Source of the DNA: Modicisalibacter xianhensis
GTDB taxonomy: Bacteria > Pseudomonadota > Gammaproteobacteria > Pseudomonadales > Halomonadaceae
Length of the DNA: 64,000 nucleotides
Direction of reading: 5' to 3'
Assembly (NCBI RefSeq): GCF_900113605.1
Contig: NZ_FOPY01000001.1
Span: 131,669-195,668 of the forward strand
The position numbers and the translations under genes were made by a program. Below the pieces are notes generated by a model. The model was not told where the DNA came from. It did not search any database and saw only the letters and a list, made by a program, of their open reading frames with translations. Of this stretch, positions 51,899-60,016 are shown one piece after another. Within the stretch, counting starts at the first letter, position 1. Every line of letters begins with the position of its first letter.

Positions 51899-53953
51899 AT
51901 GAACTCACAACCCAATGAGGAGGCCCATAACGATCGCCTCAATCCCACCGTGTTCTACGGATCCGTGATCGGGATTGTGGTCTTCGCCTTATGGACCATG
52001 TTCTTTACCGAGTCGGCCAGCAACGTAATCTATACCGTGCTCGGCTGGATCTCGAATACTTTCGGCTGGTACTACTTCGTGGCTGTCCTTGCCTATCTGA
52101 TTTTCGTGATCGGCATCGGGCTGTCACGTTTCGGCAAGATCAAGCTGGGGCCGGAGCACTCCAAGCCTGACTTCAATATGATTTCCTGGGCCGCGATGCT
52201 GTTCTCCGCCGGTATCGGAATCGACCTGCTGTTCTTCTGTATCGCCGAGCCGGTGGCCCAGTTCCTGGCGCCACCCGACGGCGATCCGAACACGGTGGCA
52301 GCGGCCCGCCATGCCATGGAGCTGACTTTTCTGCACTGGGGCCTGTCGGGCTGGGGAATCTACACCCTGATCGGCATGTCGCTGGCTTTCTTCAGCTATC
52401 GGCACAACCTGCCGTTGACCATCCGCTCGGCGCTCTACCCGATCTTCGGCAAGCGTATCGAGGGACCCATCGGGCATACCGTGGATATCGCCGCCGTACT
52501 GGGCACCGTGTTCGGTATTGCCACCAGCTTGGGGATTGGGGTCATCCAGCTGAACTTTGGCCTCAACTACATGTTCGATGTTCCCGAGAACACCATGATC
52601 CAGGCGGTACTGGTCATCATGATCGTGTTCTTCGCCACCGTCTCGGCGGTGACCGGTGTCGAGAAAGGCATCCGTCGTCTTTCGGAATTCAACATGCTGC
52701 TGGCCCTGGTGCTGCTGCTGTTCGTGCTGTTCACCGGCAAGACGCTGTTCCTGCTCAATGCGCTGGTAATGAATATCGGCGACTATTTCTCGAACTTCAT
52801 CGACCTGTCGATGAATACCTACGCCTTCGATCCGCCTACCGACTGGCTCAACGCCTGGACGATCTTCTTCTGGGCCTGGTGGGTTGCCTGGGGTCCGTTC
52901 GTCGGCCTGTTCCTGGCGCGCATCTCGCGCGGCCGCACCATCCGTGAATTCGTCGCCGGCACGCTGATGCTGCCGCTGGCCTTCATGATGGCCTGGATGT
53001 CGATCATGGGTAACAGTGCCATCGACATGGTGATGCAGGGGGCCACCGAATTCGGCAACATGGCCATGAATACGCCCGAATCCTCCATCTATCTGTTCCT
53101 GGAGAACCTGCCGTGGACCGGCGTGACCACACTGGTGGTGACCATACTGGCGATCGTGTTCTTCGTGACCTCGGGTGACTCAGGCGCGCTGGTCCTGTCG
53201 AACTTCACCTCGATCCTCAAGGACGTCAATCGCGACGCCCCGATCTGGATGCGTATCCTGTGGGCTAGCGTTATCGGCGTGCTGACCCTGGCCCTGCTGA
53301 TGGCGGGAGGGCTGTCTGCCCTGCAGAGTGCCGTAGTCATTACCGGCCTGCCCTTCTCCATTGTGCTGTTCTTCGTCATGGCAGGTTTGATCAAGGCGCT
53401 GAAAGTCGAGGGCATCAAGGAAGACAGCCACCGTGCCAGCCTGGCTGCCAGCCTGTCGAGCCGCTCCACCAATGTCGAGCGTGGCCACAGAAGCTGGACC
53501 CAGCGCCTGTCGCGGGCGATGAGCTTCCCCAGTCATCGCCAGACGCGCCGGTTCATGAACGAGGTGGCCAAGCCAGCCATGGAGGAAGTTTGCCAGGCCC
53601 TCTCGCAGCAAGGCGTGGAGGCCAGTATCCATGAAGGCGAAGGCGACAACGAGCACCTGTCACTCAGCGTGCCACTCGCCGACGAGCAGGACTTTACCTA
53701 CCAGCTCTGGCCGCGCCGGTTCTCGACACCCTCGTTCGCAATCCGCGCACAACAGTCGAACGCCGATTACTACCGCTTGGAGGTTTACCTGCAGGAAGGT
53801 AGCCAGGGTTACGATCTGATGGGTTATAGCAAGGAGCAGGTGATCGAGGACATCCTCGACCAGTACGAGCGTCACCTGAACTTCCTGCACATGAACCGGG
53901 AGTCGCCGGGCAATACACAGATGCCGGACGATACCTACCAACCCCCGGCCTGA
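51899..53953 (+). CDS. betT: BCCT-family choline/betaine transporter, BetT-like
   Basis: 684 residues (E. coli BetT has 677). Twelve membrane helices; the BCCT signature region in helix 8 is WTIFFWAWWVAWGPFVGLFLARISRGR (aromatic ligand box), and FVTSGDSGALVL is also conserved. A C-terminal cytoplasmic domain of about 180 residues (osmosensing region in BetT) is present. It takes up choline for glycine betaine synthesis under salt stress, using the ion gradient. No betA, betB or betI nearby. A BetI-like operator lies upstream. Confidence 0.88.
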   Translation: MNSQPNEEAHNDRLNPTVFYGSVIGIVVFALWTMFFTESASNVIYTVLGWISNTFGWYYFVAVLAYLIFVIGIGLSRFGKIKLGPEHSKPDFNMISWAAMLFSAGIGIDLLFFCIAEPVAQFLAPPDGDPNTVAAARHAMELTFLHWGLSGWGIYTLIGMSLAFFSYRHNLPLTIRSALYPIFGKRIEGPIGHTVDIAAVLGTVFGIATSLGIGVIQLNFGLNYMFDVPENTMIQAVLVIMIVFFATVSAVTGVEKGIRRLSEFNMLLALVLLLFVLFTGKTLFLLNALVMNIGDYFSNFIDLSMNTYAFDPPTDWLNAWTIFFWAWWVAWGPFVGLFLARISRGRTIREFVAGTLMLPLAFMMAWMSIMGNSAIDMVMQGATEFGNMAMNTPESSIYLFLENLPWTGVTTLVVTILAIVFFVTSGDSGALVLSNFTSILKDVNRDAPIWMRILWASVIGVLTLALLMAGGLSALQSAVVITGLPFSIVLFFVMAGLIKALKVEGIKEDSHRASLAASLSSRSTNVERGHRSWTQRLSRAMSFPSHRQTRRFMNEVAKPAMEEVCQALSQQGVEASIHEGEGDNEHLSLSVPLADEQDFTYQLWPRRFSTPSFAIRAQQSNADYYRLEVYLQEGSQGYDLMGYSKEQVIEDILDQYERHLNFLHMNRESPGNTQMPDDTYQPPA

Positions 53954-53957
53954 CGCC

Positions 53958-53983
53958 AATGCCCACCATATACGGTGGGCATT
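53958..53983. terminator. Hairpin after betT, possible bidirectional terminator
   Basis: A perfect 10-bp stem AATGCCCACC-ATATAC-GGTGGGCATT five bases after the betT stop, between convergent genes. Only short T tracts flank it, so termination strength is uncertain. Confidence 0.55.
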
Positions 53984-54023
53984 CACGTACACCTCTGACC
54001 GGCCGCCCAGAGCCGTCGGCTGG

Positions 54024-54572
54024 TCAGTCTTTAGCCTGGAACTCCGAGCGCAACAGACCGTACACGGCAGGCGAGTGAAGTCTCTGCCCGACCCGCTCTA
54101 CGCTGCGCAGCGTGCCCTCAAACTGAAAACCAAGCCGCTCAGGGATGGCCCGGCTTCGCCGGTTTTCCGTAGCACACCGGATTTCCACACGTTGAAGCTG
54201 GAGTTCCTGAAACCCCAAGTGGAGCAGATCCGCTACGGCTGCCGTCATCAGGCCACGACGGGTATATGCTTCCCCCAGCCAATAACCTACCCGACCGATA
54301 CCATTCGTCTTGTCGATCGTGTTGAAGCCAAGCACACCCACGATTTCACCCTGATAAAGCAGTACCTCATGCAACGCAGTGCCTTTAGCGAAGTTATCCA
54401 GCGTCAAATCGATGAATCGCCTTGTGGCATCCACCGTCGTCACCGCGCCGAGCCAAGGCAGCCATTCCTTCAGATAAGCTCGGTTCTCATCAGTCAAGGC
54501 GAACAGCGCTTCGGCATGTTGTGGCAAGGTCAGGGCAACCTGCAGATCATCACCAATGCGTCGATAGAACAT
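54024..54572 (-). CDS. GNAT N-acetyltransferase, RimL/RimJ-like
   Basis: 182 residues from the ATG at 54572 (an in-frame TTG at 54590 adds six). RimL-type pattern: TLPQHAEALFALTDENRAYLKEWLPWL at the start, GVLGFNTID, acetyl-CoA loop GEAYTRRGLMTAAV (R-R-G-x-M), and NRRSRAIPERLGFQFEGTLR. RimL-type enzymes acetylate N-termini of ribosomal proteins or small amines; target unknown. It stands alone, convergent with betT. Confidence 0.85.
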   Translation of the reverse strand: MFYRRIGDDLQVALTLPQHAEALFALTDENRAYLKEWLPWLGAVTTVDATRRFIDLTLDNFAKGTALHEVLLYQGEIVGVLGFNTIDKTNGIGRVGYWLGEAYTRRGLMTAAVADLLHLGFQELQLQRVEIRCATENRRSRAIPERLGFQFEGTLRSVERVGQRLHSPAVYGLLRSEFQAKD

Positions 54573-54685
54573 GTCATTTTCCGCTAGCAATTGGCTACTG
54601 GGCCCGCTCCCGTTGGGTTTGGTATCCCCGAAGGTGAGAAAGCGAATGGTCTAGTCCACGGCAATACGCCCATACCAAAGTAAGC

Positions 54686-55111
54686 CTACAGCCTCGCTTC
54701 CATAAAAAGTAACGCCCCCTCCTGCTTGACAGTTTGGAAACCTTTGCGAAGATAGAGTTGCACCGCCTCGCTATCGGCAAACACTTTCAGTCGAAGCGCC
54801 ACACAATTCGCCTCTCTTGCCTTGTATCGTACTTCATCCAATACCTTTGATCCGACACCTTGGCCTCGCCAAGACTCCATGACCTGCAAGTCGATCAGAT
54901 AAAAAAGTTCTGCCTGGATTTTCACCCTCACCAAGCCTATGGTCTGTTTGCCATTCTTGAGGGCATAGTTAGTGGTTTCTAACCAGCTCTTCGCAAACTG
55001 GTTTGAATCCCATTTCATGTCATGGCGCATGTAGTCCGCTTGCATATTGCCAAGTATCAATCGTTCGGCAAACCGGACATCGTCCATTTTCTGAAGGGCG
55101 AGTCGCTCCAT
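54686..55111 (-). CDS. GNAT family N-acetyltransferase
   Basis: 141 residues. Acetyl-CoA binding motif A is WRGQGVGSKVLDE (Q/R-x-x-G-x-G, about residues 81-93), preceded by the beta-4 strand FYLIDLQVME and followed by LRLKVFADSEAVQLYLRKGFQ. A single-domain acetyltransferase with unknown substrate. Its lower GC content and codon use differ from the flanking core genes, suggesting acquisition by transfer. Confidence 0.85.
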   Translation of the reverse strand: MERLALQKMDDVRFAERLILGNMQADYMRHDMKWDSNQFAKSWLETTNYALKNGKQTIGLVRVKIQAELFYLIDLQVMESWRGQGVGSKVLDEVRYKAREANCVALRLKVFADSEAVQLYLRKGFQTVKQEGALLFMEARL

Positions 55112-55145
55112 TCTCTTTCCCTGCTACTCATACACAGTACTGTGA

Positions 55146-55478
55146 TTAGGACGCGTCCAGCCCAGCAATCAGCTTGCCCAGCAGGCGGTCCAGCGTCTCC
55201 TGCTCCTCCCGGGAGAGCCCCGCCAGCGCCTGTGTCTCGTTCTCGACATGCAAGGGGACGATCCGGTCGATGGTGTCGAGCCCTTCCTCGGTCAGCGAAA
55301 CGTGCGTGCCGCGCCTGTCCTCGGGATTGGGAGCACGTTTGATCAGCCCGGCCTTTTCTAGCCGGTCGAGTCGATGGTCATTCCTCCAGAAGTGATCATG
55401 AGGGCCTCGTACATGCCGGAGGTGAATTGGCCTAAACAACTCCCCCTGCTTACCGCTTGGCATACGCGAACGAGCCAA
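55146..55478 (-). pseudogene. MarR-family regulator remnant with two compensating frameshifts
   Basis: The frame that stays open gives 110 residues whose C-terminal two thirds (LDRLEKAGLIKRAPNPEDRRGTHVSLTEEGL split in the usual way) is the wing and dimer helices of MarR. The expected recognition-helix block MYEALMITSGGMT is present, but in another frame (minus strand, 55414-55376). A one-base change before it and another after it (AACCGA reduced to ATCGA) replace it with VRGPHDHFWRND. The N-terminal half of a normal MarR is missing. DNA binding should be lost. Confidence 0.75.
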
Positions 55479-55583
55479 AATGAAATATTTCAGTAGACCC
55501 AGTTAAAAAATTAAAGAAGCGTGTCATATCGGTAAGCACATGATCATGGCACTATCAAACAAAGCGCAACCAAGATAAATATC

Positions 55584-56462
55584 ATGAACGATTACAAATA
55601 TTTCTTGCTGGATATTTTCACGGATCGTGCCTTTGCCGGCAATCCGCTCGCGGTATTTCCTCAGGCCGAAGGGATGGATGCCGACACAATGCAGGCCATC
55701 GCCAACGAGCTGAACCTCTCAGAGACCGTGTTTGTCGGTCAGACTAGCGATGCCGAGCGTTATCCGATCCGGATCTTTACGCCAACCATGGAACTGCCTT
55801 TCGCTGGCCACCCAACAGTAGGCACAGCACATTTGTTGGCGAAGCTGGGCATGGCCAGGCGAGACCATCCCCTCGTACTGGAAGCCGATGTTGGACCACT
55901 GGTAGTGAACTTCGAGAAGGATCGTGCCCGCTTCACCGCCGCGCAGCCGGTCGACTTCCGAGCCAGTACCCTGAATCCGCACACCGCCGCTCGGTTATTG
56001 GGCCTGGATGATCATCAGATCATCAGCCAACCGGTACTGGCCTCCTGTGGGCTACCTTACCATCTGATCGAGCTTGATTCTCTGGAAGCGCTCGGACGAG
56101 CCCGCCCCTCACCGAGTGTCTGGGCAGACTGGGTTACACCCAGTGGCTATGAGCAGATCTACCTCCATGCGGCCGACAAGGCTGCCGGCCCCGAGCGTAC
56201 GTTGCGCAGCCGAATGTTCTCGACGGAAGGTGGGATACGTGAAGATCCAGCGACCGGCAGTGCAGCTGCGGCGCTAGCAGGTCATCTCGCGACGGAAATG
56301 CCAAACCCCGGCCAGTCGCACTGGTTGATTCATCAGGGCGTCGAGATGGGCCGGCCCAGTCAAATTTTTGCCGAGGCGGAACACGACGGTCATGGCATAA
56401 CGATCCGAATAGCCGGACAGGCTGTGGTCATCGGTAGCGGCATGATCAGTCTGCCCGGATAG
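55584..56462 (+). CDS. PhzF-family isomerase
   Basis: 292 residues, the usual PhzF size. N-terminal FTDRAFAGNPLAVFP (first diaminopimelate-epimerase-like half), catalytic Glu in NELNLSETVFV (about residue 47), ELPFAGHPTVGTAH, and the second-half block REDPATGSAAAALAGHL. PhzF proteins isomerise small substrates by proton transfer; outside phenazine operons their roles are mostly unknown, and there is no phenazine operon here. Confidence 0.9.
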   Translation: MNDYKYFLLDIFTDRAFAGNPLAVFPQAEGMDADTMQAIANELNLSETVFVGQTSDAERYPIRIFTPTMELPFAGHPTVGTAHLLAKLGMARRDHPLVLEADVGPLVVNFEKDRARFTAAQPVDFRASTLNPHTAARLLGLDDHQIISQPVLASCGLPYHLIELDSLEALGRARPSPSVWADWVTPSGYEQIYLHAADKAAGPERTLRSRMFSTEGGIREDPATGSAAAALAGHLATEMPNPGQSHWLIHQGVEMGRPSQIFAEAEHDGHGITIRIAGQAVVIGSGMISLPG

Positions 56463-56616
56463 TATCTGGGTTCTAACGGGCAATGATCGAGCCGAGCGCT
56501 TCTACAAGAAGGCTGGCTTCAGACCGGAGCCTGGCTCTTCGAAGCCGCAGGCTCGGCAGGGACAGCATGGCTATGAAACTCGTTTTACCCTTTATCTATC
56601 GTCGGGTGGGCCGTGA
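56461..56616 (+). pseudogene. C-terminal fragment of a GNAT acetyltransferase
   Basis: Directly after the PhzF stop a frame reads VLTGNDRAERFYKKAGFRP and continues to a stop at 56614-56616 (about 51 codons). The N-x-R-A-x-x-F-Y-x-K-x-G-F pattern is the C-terminal motif B of GNATs. No N-terminal or acetyl-CoA binding region precedes it, so this is a gene remnant. Confidence 0.7.
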
Positions 56617-56924
56617 TGCCCCGTTTCAGAACCGGACGGAGAAGAACGGTGGATTCACTTGAGGCCTCGAAGGCCGAACTGGAGCAGTTCGGTACTTCCA
56701 TCGATCTGCTCTTTCTCGACTCGGAACGCTCTGAATACCCAGCCTGGTGGAACCAGATACGCCGGGTGCTTCGTCCAGGCGGGCTACTCATCGTGGATAA
56801 CGTCATTTCCCATCAAGAAGAGGTGGCACCCTTCTCTGCTCTAATCGATTCGGAAAAGGGTTATACCCTCAGCCTCGTTCCGGTCGGCAAAGGCGAGCTT
56901 CTCGCCGTAAAGGCTCAAATATAG
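56613..56924 (+). pseudogene. C-terminal fragment of an O-methyltransferase
   Basis: 103 codons, of which about 90 (from 56652) resemble the C-terminal half of caffeoyl-CoA-type O-methyltransferases: IDLLFLDSERSEYPAWW, RVLRPGGLLIVDNVIS, and LVPVGKGELLAVK. The N-terminal SAM-binding half (motif I, E/DxGxGxG) is missing. It starts with a GTG/ATG inside the end of the GNAT fragment. It could be expressed but is unlikely to be an active methyltransferase. Confidence 0.7.
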
Positions 56925-57206
56925 TGGTAAAGGCCCTACGCAATGGCTATGCCTGTTGCAGGCCAGACCTGCATAGGTAATTGATGTATTCATGGTTTCC
57001 CGGGGTCGCAGCAGCGTCCCGTCCTTCAAAGACTGATCCAGAATATTCTCCCACTCAAGCGCACGAAACGTTTAAAATCTGGCGAGAAGGTCAATCGGTA
57101 GATAAGTGAGTTGTCAATTCTTTGCAAAGCCGATGAGTTGCTTTTATTACTTTAGCCAGAAAACAGGCTCCGCCGTATTACAAACCCAAAACAAGGGAGT
57201 AGAGAT
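56925..57206. other. Non-coding stretch in the accessory region
   Basis: About 280 bp with no supported gene; GC content is lower than average. A small imperfect inverted repeat (GCAGG-CCAGA-CCTGC near 56965) is present. A GGGAG ribosome-site-like sequence at 57195-57199 belongs to the following gene. Confidence 0.4.
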
Positions 57207-57233
57207 ATCGCACCACTGGGCTTCGTCCTTTTC

Positions 57234-57770
57234 ATGCTTGGAACATCAATCGCGCTGGGGTCAGCTCTTTTGCTCACGGTGTACTCGGCCTTTCGCCATG
57301 GCCGCCTTCTCTGGCAGTGGGCAATCTGCCACGCGGGGCCAACAGTTCATCCGGCACTTTGGCGGTTCATGCATGGCGCCTTCCCGCTTGCCCTGCTGGC
57401 CTTGGGAATCGGTATCTGGCTTGGCCTAGCCGCCACGCCAGGCATGGCCAAGCTGGCACCGGGCCCCGTCGAGGATGTGAATCGCCTGGCAGAGTGGCTC
57501 ACCTTGATCGGTGTGACCGGTTGTGTCATGCGAGCACTCAATTTCGCGGCTTGTCGAACGCTCGAGCATGAGGCGACGGCTCCCCAGCCGAGAAAAACCT
57601 CCACACCCAAAAAGAAAACGAACGTGAAAAAGCCGGCCCACACTGCTACCAAGGCCACAGCGCCCTCCAGGGCGAGCCGCAAGACCACGGCAAAAAGCAC
57701 GCAACGACGCAGGTCGACTTCGCGTGAATCGGGACGAGCCGTAAAAGCGCGCCGAACCTCGCAAGCCTGA
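57234..57770 (+). CDS. Hypothetical membrane protein with histone H1-like basic tail
   Basis: 178 residues from the first ATG. Two to three membrane helices (about residues 1-18, 45-66, and 85-102), then a tail of about 70 residues made almost only of Lys, Arg, Ala, Ser, Thr and Pro (PRKTSTPKKKTNVKK...), like bacterial histone H1-type DNA-binding tails. The best ribosome site (GGGAG, 57195-57199) points to an ATC at 57207, which would add nine residues (IAPLGFVLF). A start there would need a rare ATC codon or implies a mutated ATG. No family recognised. Confidence 0.6.
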   Translation: MLGTSIALGSALLLTVYSAFRHGRLLWQWAICHAGPTVHPALWRFMHGAFPLALLALGIGIWLGLAATPGMAKLAPGPVEDVNRLAEWLTLIGVTGCVMRALNFAACRTLEHEATAPQPRKTSTPKKKTNVKKPAHTATKATAPSRASRKTTAKSTQRRRSTSRESGRAVKARRTSQA

Positions 57771-57896
57771 AACGCAGCGATATTTGCTTCGTTATGCTAG
57801 TTTGGCTGTTCGCTTTGCAGCTGTAATGCACTTTCATTGCAGCGCAAGCTCACCACCACGCTGCGGAACCATAGCAAGAACGAAAAGGAGCTTCGC

Positions 57897-58526
57897 TTGG
57901 ATAGCTTGACCTGGCTGGCCTACGTTGGCGTTATCTTTACGCTGATCATCTTCCCGGGGCCGGTAGCCCTGCTCTGTACCAGTCACGGACTCAAGTATGG
58001 CCGTTACCGGGCAACCGCGACGGTGCTTGGCGGTGTGCTGGCATCCTTGGTGCTGATGACCGTATCCTCGCTGGGGCTCGGCGCCATTCTTGCCGCCTCG
58101 GAATCGGCATTTTATGTCCTGAAAATGCTGGGTGGCGCTTATCTTATTTATCTTGGCGTGAAAGCCTGGAAGGAAGCGTCCGTGGTTTCCCCCCTGGCCA
58201 ACGAACATGCGAGCCAGGGCGACATGCCGATTGCCAAGCTCTTTCGGCGCGGTTTTACCGTCGGCATCAGCAACCCCAAGGACCTGCTGTTCTTCGCTGC
58301 GCTCTTTCCCAATTTCATTGATGTCAATGCGCCGCAGCTGGTCCAGTTCGTCATTCTGGCGCTGACCTGGTTGGTGATCGATGTCGCCCTCATGTCGACC
58401 TACGCCCGGATCGGGTCGGGCATCAGTCGTTGGTTCCGAAGCCCACAGAGAGCCAGGCTGTTTCATCGCACGACAGGCGGATTGTTCATGGCTGCCGGTG
58501 GCTCCCTGATGGCCTCGCAGCGCTAG
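57897..58526 (+). CDS. LysE/RhtB-family amino acid exporter
   Basis: 209 residues from the TTG at 57897, chosen for AAGGAG six bases upstream and for the family length; the frame to 57837 is longer than usual. Six membrane helices; N-terminal block FPGPVALLCTSHGLKYGRYRA matches the LysE/RhtB PGP motif, and ISNPKDLLFFAALFPNF is the second signature. Exports amino acids or homoserine lactones; substrate unknown. The stop overlaps the convergent DUF523 gene by two bases. Confidence 0.9.
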   Translation: MDSLTWLAYVGVIFTLIIFPGPVALLCTSHGLKYGRYRATATVLGGVLASLVLMTVSSLGLGAILAASESAFYVLKMLGGAYLIYLGVKAWKEASVVSPLANEHASQGDMPIAKLFRRGFTVGISNPKDLLFFAALFPNFIDVNAPQLVQFVILALTWLVIDVALMSTYARIGSGISRWFRSPQRARLFHRTTGGLFMAAGGSLMASQR

Positions 58527-58987
58527 CGCCGCAGAAGCAGGTCGGCAAGTTGTCGTTCGGCAATGACCTCGATGCCGTGCCGTCTCAGCAGCGCCGCGGT
58601 GACGCCACTGCCAGCTAGCGTCTTGCCACTGAAACAGCCATCGTAGATCTAGGTGCTGCCGCACGATGGGCTGTGTTCCTTGAGTACGACTGCGGTCGCG
58701 TTCATGGCCCGCGCCTTTTCCAAGGTGCGGTATGCGCCCTCGATAAATGACGCTGTTACGTCCACGCCGGAGACCGTCACGACCCTGGCCGCCCCATCGA
58801 GCACGTCATCACCATTGCCACCGAGGATCTCGGCAGGCTCTCGCGGCGTCGCCAGCCCACCCAGCATTTCCGGGCACACCGTGGCTGCCTGGCCCTCCTC
58901 CACCAGCGTGCGGATCGTCTCGTCAAGCTTGTGCGATGCATCATACCTGACACGCAACCCGGCAAGACAGGCGCTGACCAGTAGCAT
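58523..58987 (-). pseudogene. DUF523 protein gene interrupted by an in-frame amber stop
   Basis: The frame from the ATG at 58987 encodes DUF523 blocks MLLVSACLAGLRVRYDA, VCPEMLGGLATPREPAEI and LKEHSPSCGST (about 112 residues), then a TAG at 58649-58651. Past the TAG the same frame continues as IYDGCFSGKTLAGSGVTAALL to a second stop at 58523-58525, which is the normal C-terminus of the family. A single codon change (Arg expected after GST) thus truncates the protein by about 42 residues. Could be a recent pseudogene, a read-through gene or a sequencing error. GGGGGAG precedes the ATG. Confidence 0.8.
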
Positions 58988-59009
58988 GACTCCCCCTGAA
59001 TCAGTGTGG

Positions 59010-59879
59010 TTACAGCAGCATAGCCAGTGCGAATAACGACAGCAGCCCCAACGAAACCAGCGTCCCGCTGGCAATGGTCTGTGCTGACTGGCCAGTCCCG
59101 CGATAGTAGGTTTCAAGGACCACGGTATTCGCCGCCGGAGGCAACAGCGGCAAGATGAACAGTACCGCCGCATTGGCGGCAACCAGCTCGATCTCCAGCA
59201 CCTGACAGAGCCAGACGAACAGGCCGACGATCCCGCCTCCCAATCCCGCCCTCATTAGCGAGATCGGTACGGCAGCTCGCAAACTGGCCGATGTCATCTT
59301 CGAGCAATACAACCAGATGCCGAGTGTGCACATTCCGGCAATCGTCATGAGTTGCTTGGCCAATTCATAGACCATTGCCAGCAGGCTGGACTCGGCTAGA
59401 CCAAATGGCAGCACATGCAGCGACAGGCCTGCGAAGACGGCAAGCACCGGCGGCGAGAACAGGGTGTTGCGAACCATGTCTCGCCCGCTGGCCTTGTCCT
59501 GCATGGCCAGTACACAGACGATATTGCCGAAAACCGAGCCGCCGATATAGGCCGCAATGATGATCCGGCTGGCGGCGTCACCGAAGATGGCGATAGCCAG
59601 CGGCAACCCCAGCCAGCCAATATTGAGATAGCTGAACGTCAGTGAACGCAGCTTGTCACGCCAGAAGAGCTGTGCGGAGAGAAACAGCACGGCGCAGAAC
59701 ACGAAACAGAAGATGGCAAGCAACGCCGTTCCCGCCTGATACGTCAGCAGGTTGTAGGCAATGACAAAAGGAATGAGCCCCCGGGTGAGGATGGCCGAGA
59801 GTCCTTTCCTGGCGCTGGGCAGGTAGCGGCCGACAACTAGACCGCCCAGCATATATAGCAAGGGATAGATAACCGTCAT
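59010..59879 (-). CDS. AEC-family (auxin efflux carrier-like) transporter
   Basis: 289 residues with about ten membrane helices in two halves. Family blocks are NIGWLGLPLAIAIFG in the middle of the first half and LPPAANTVVLETYYRG in the second. Bacterial AEC proteins carry dicarboxylates or other organic anions; the substrate is unknown. 23 bp upstream of the DUF523 gene on the same strand. Confidence 0.9.
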   Translation of the reverse strand: MTVIYPLLYMLGGLVVGRYLPSARKGLSAILTRGLIPFVIAYNLLTYQAGTALLAIFCFVFCAVLFLSAQLFWRDKLRSLTFSYLNIGWLGLPLAIAIFGDAASRIIIAAYIGGSVFGNIVCVLAMQDKASGRDMVRNTLFSPPVLAVFAGLSLHVLPFGLAESSLLAMVYELAKQLMTIAGMCTLGIWLYCSKMTSASLRAAVPISLMRAGLGGGIVGLFVWLCQVLEIELVAANAAVLFILPLLPPAANTVVLETYYRGTGQSAQTIASGTLVSLGLLSLFALAMLL

Positions 59880-60016
59880 GGCATGTTCTTCTTTAATTCT
59901 GTACCAGCTATACCACGTGGGTTACGTCTTGTGTCGGTTGTCAGCGCCAAAACCACCATCGCCCCGCATGAGCGAGGCGATGACGATCAAGCAAGGAAAT
60001 GGTCGACCAGAAAACT

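Noticed and set aside
55584-56462. Phenazine biosynthesis operon suggested by PhzF
   Set aside because: No phzA-E or phzG is nearby; isolated PhzF-like isomerases are widespread.
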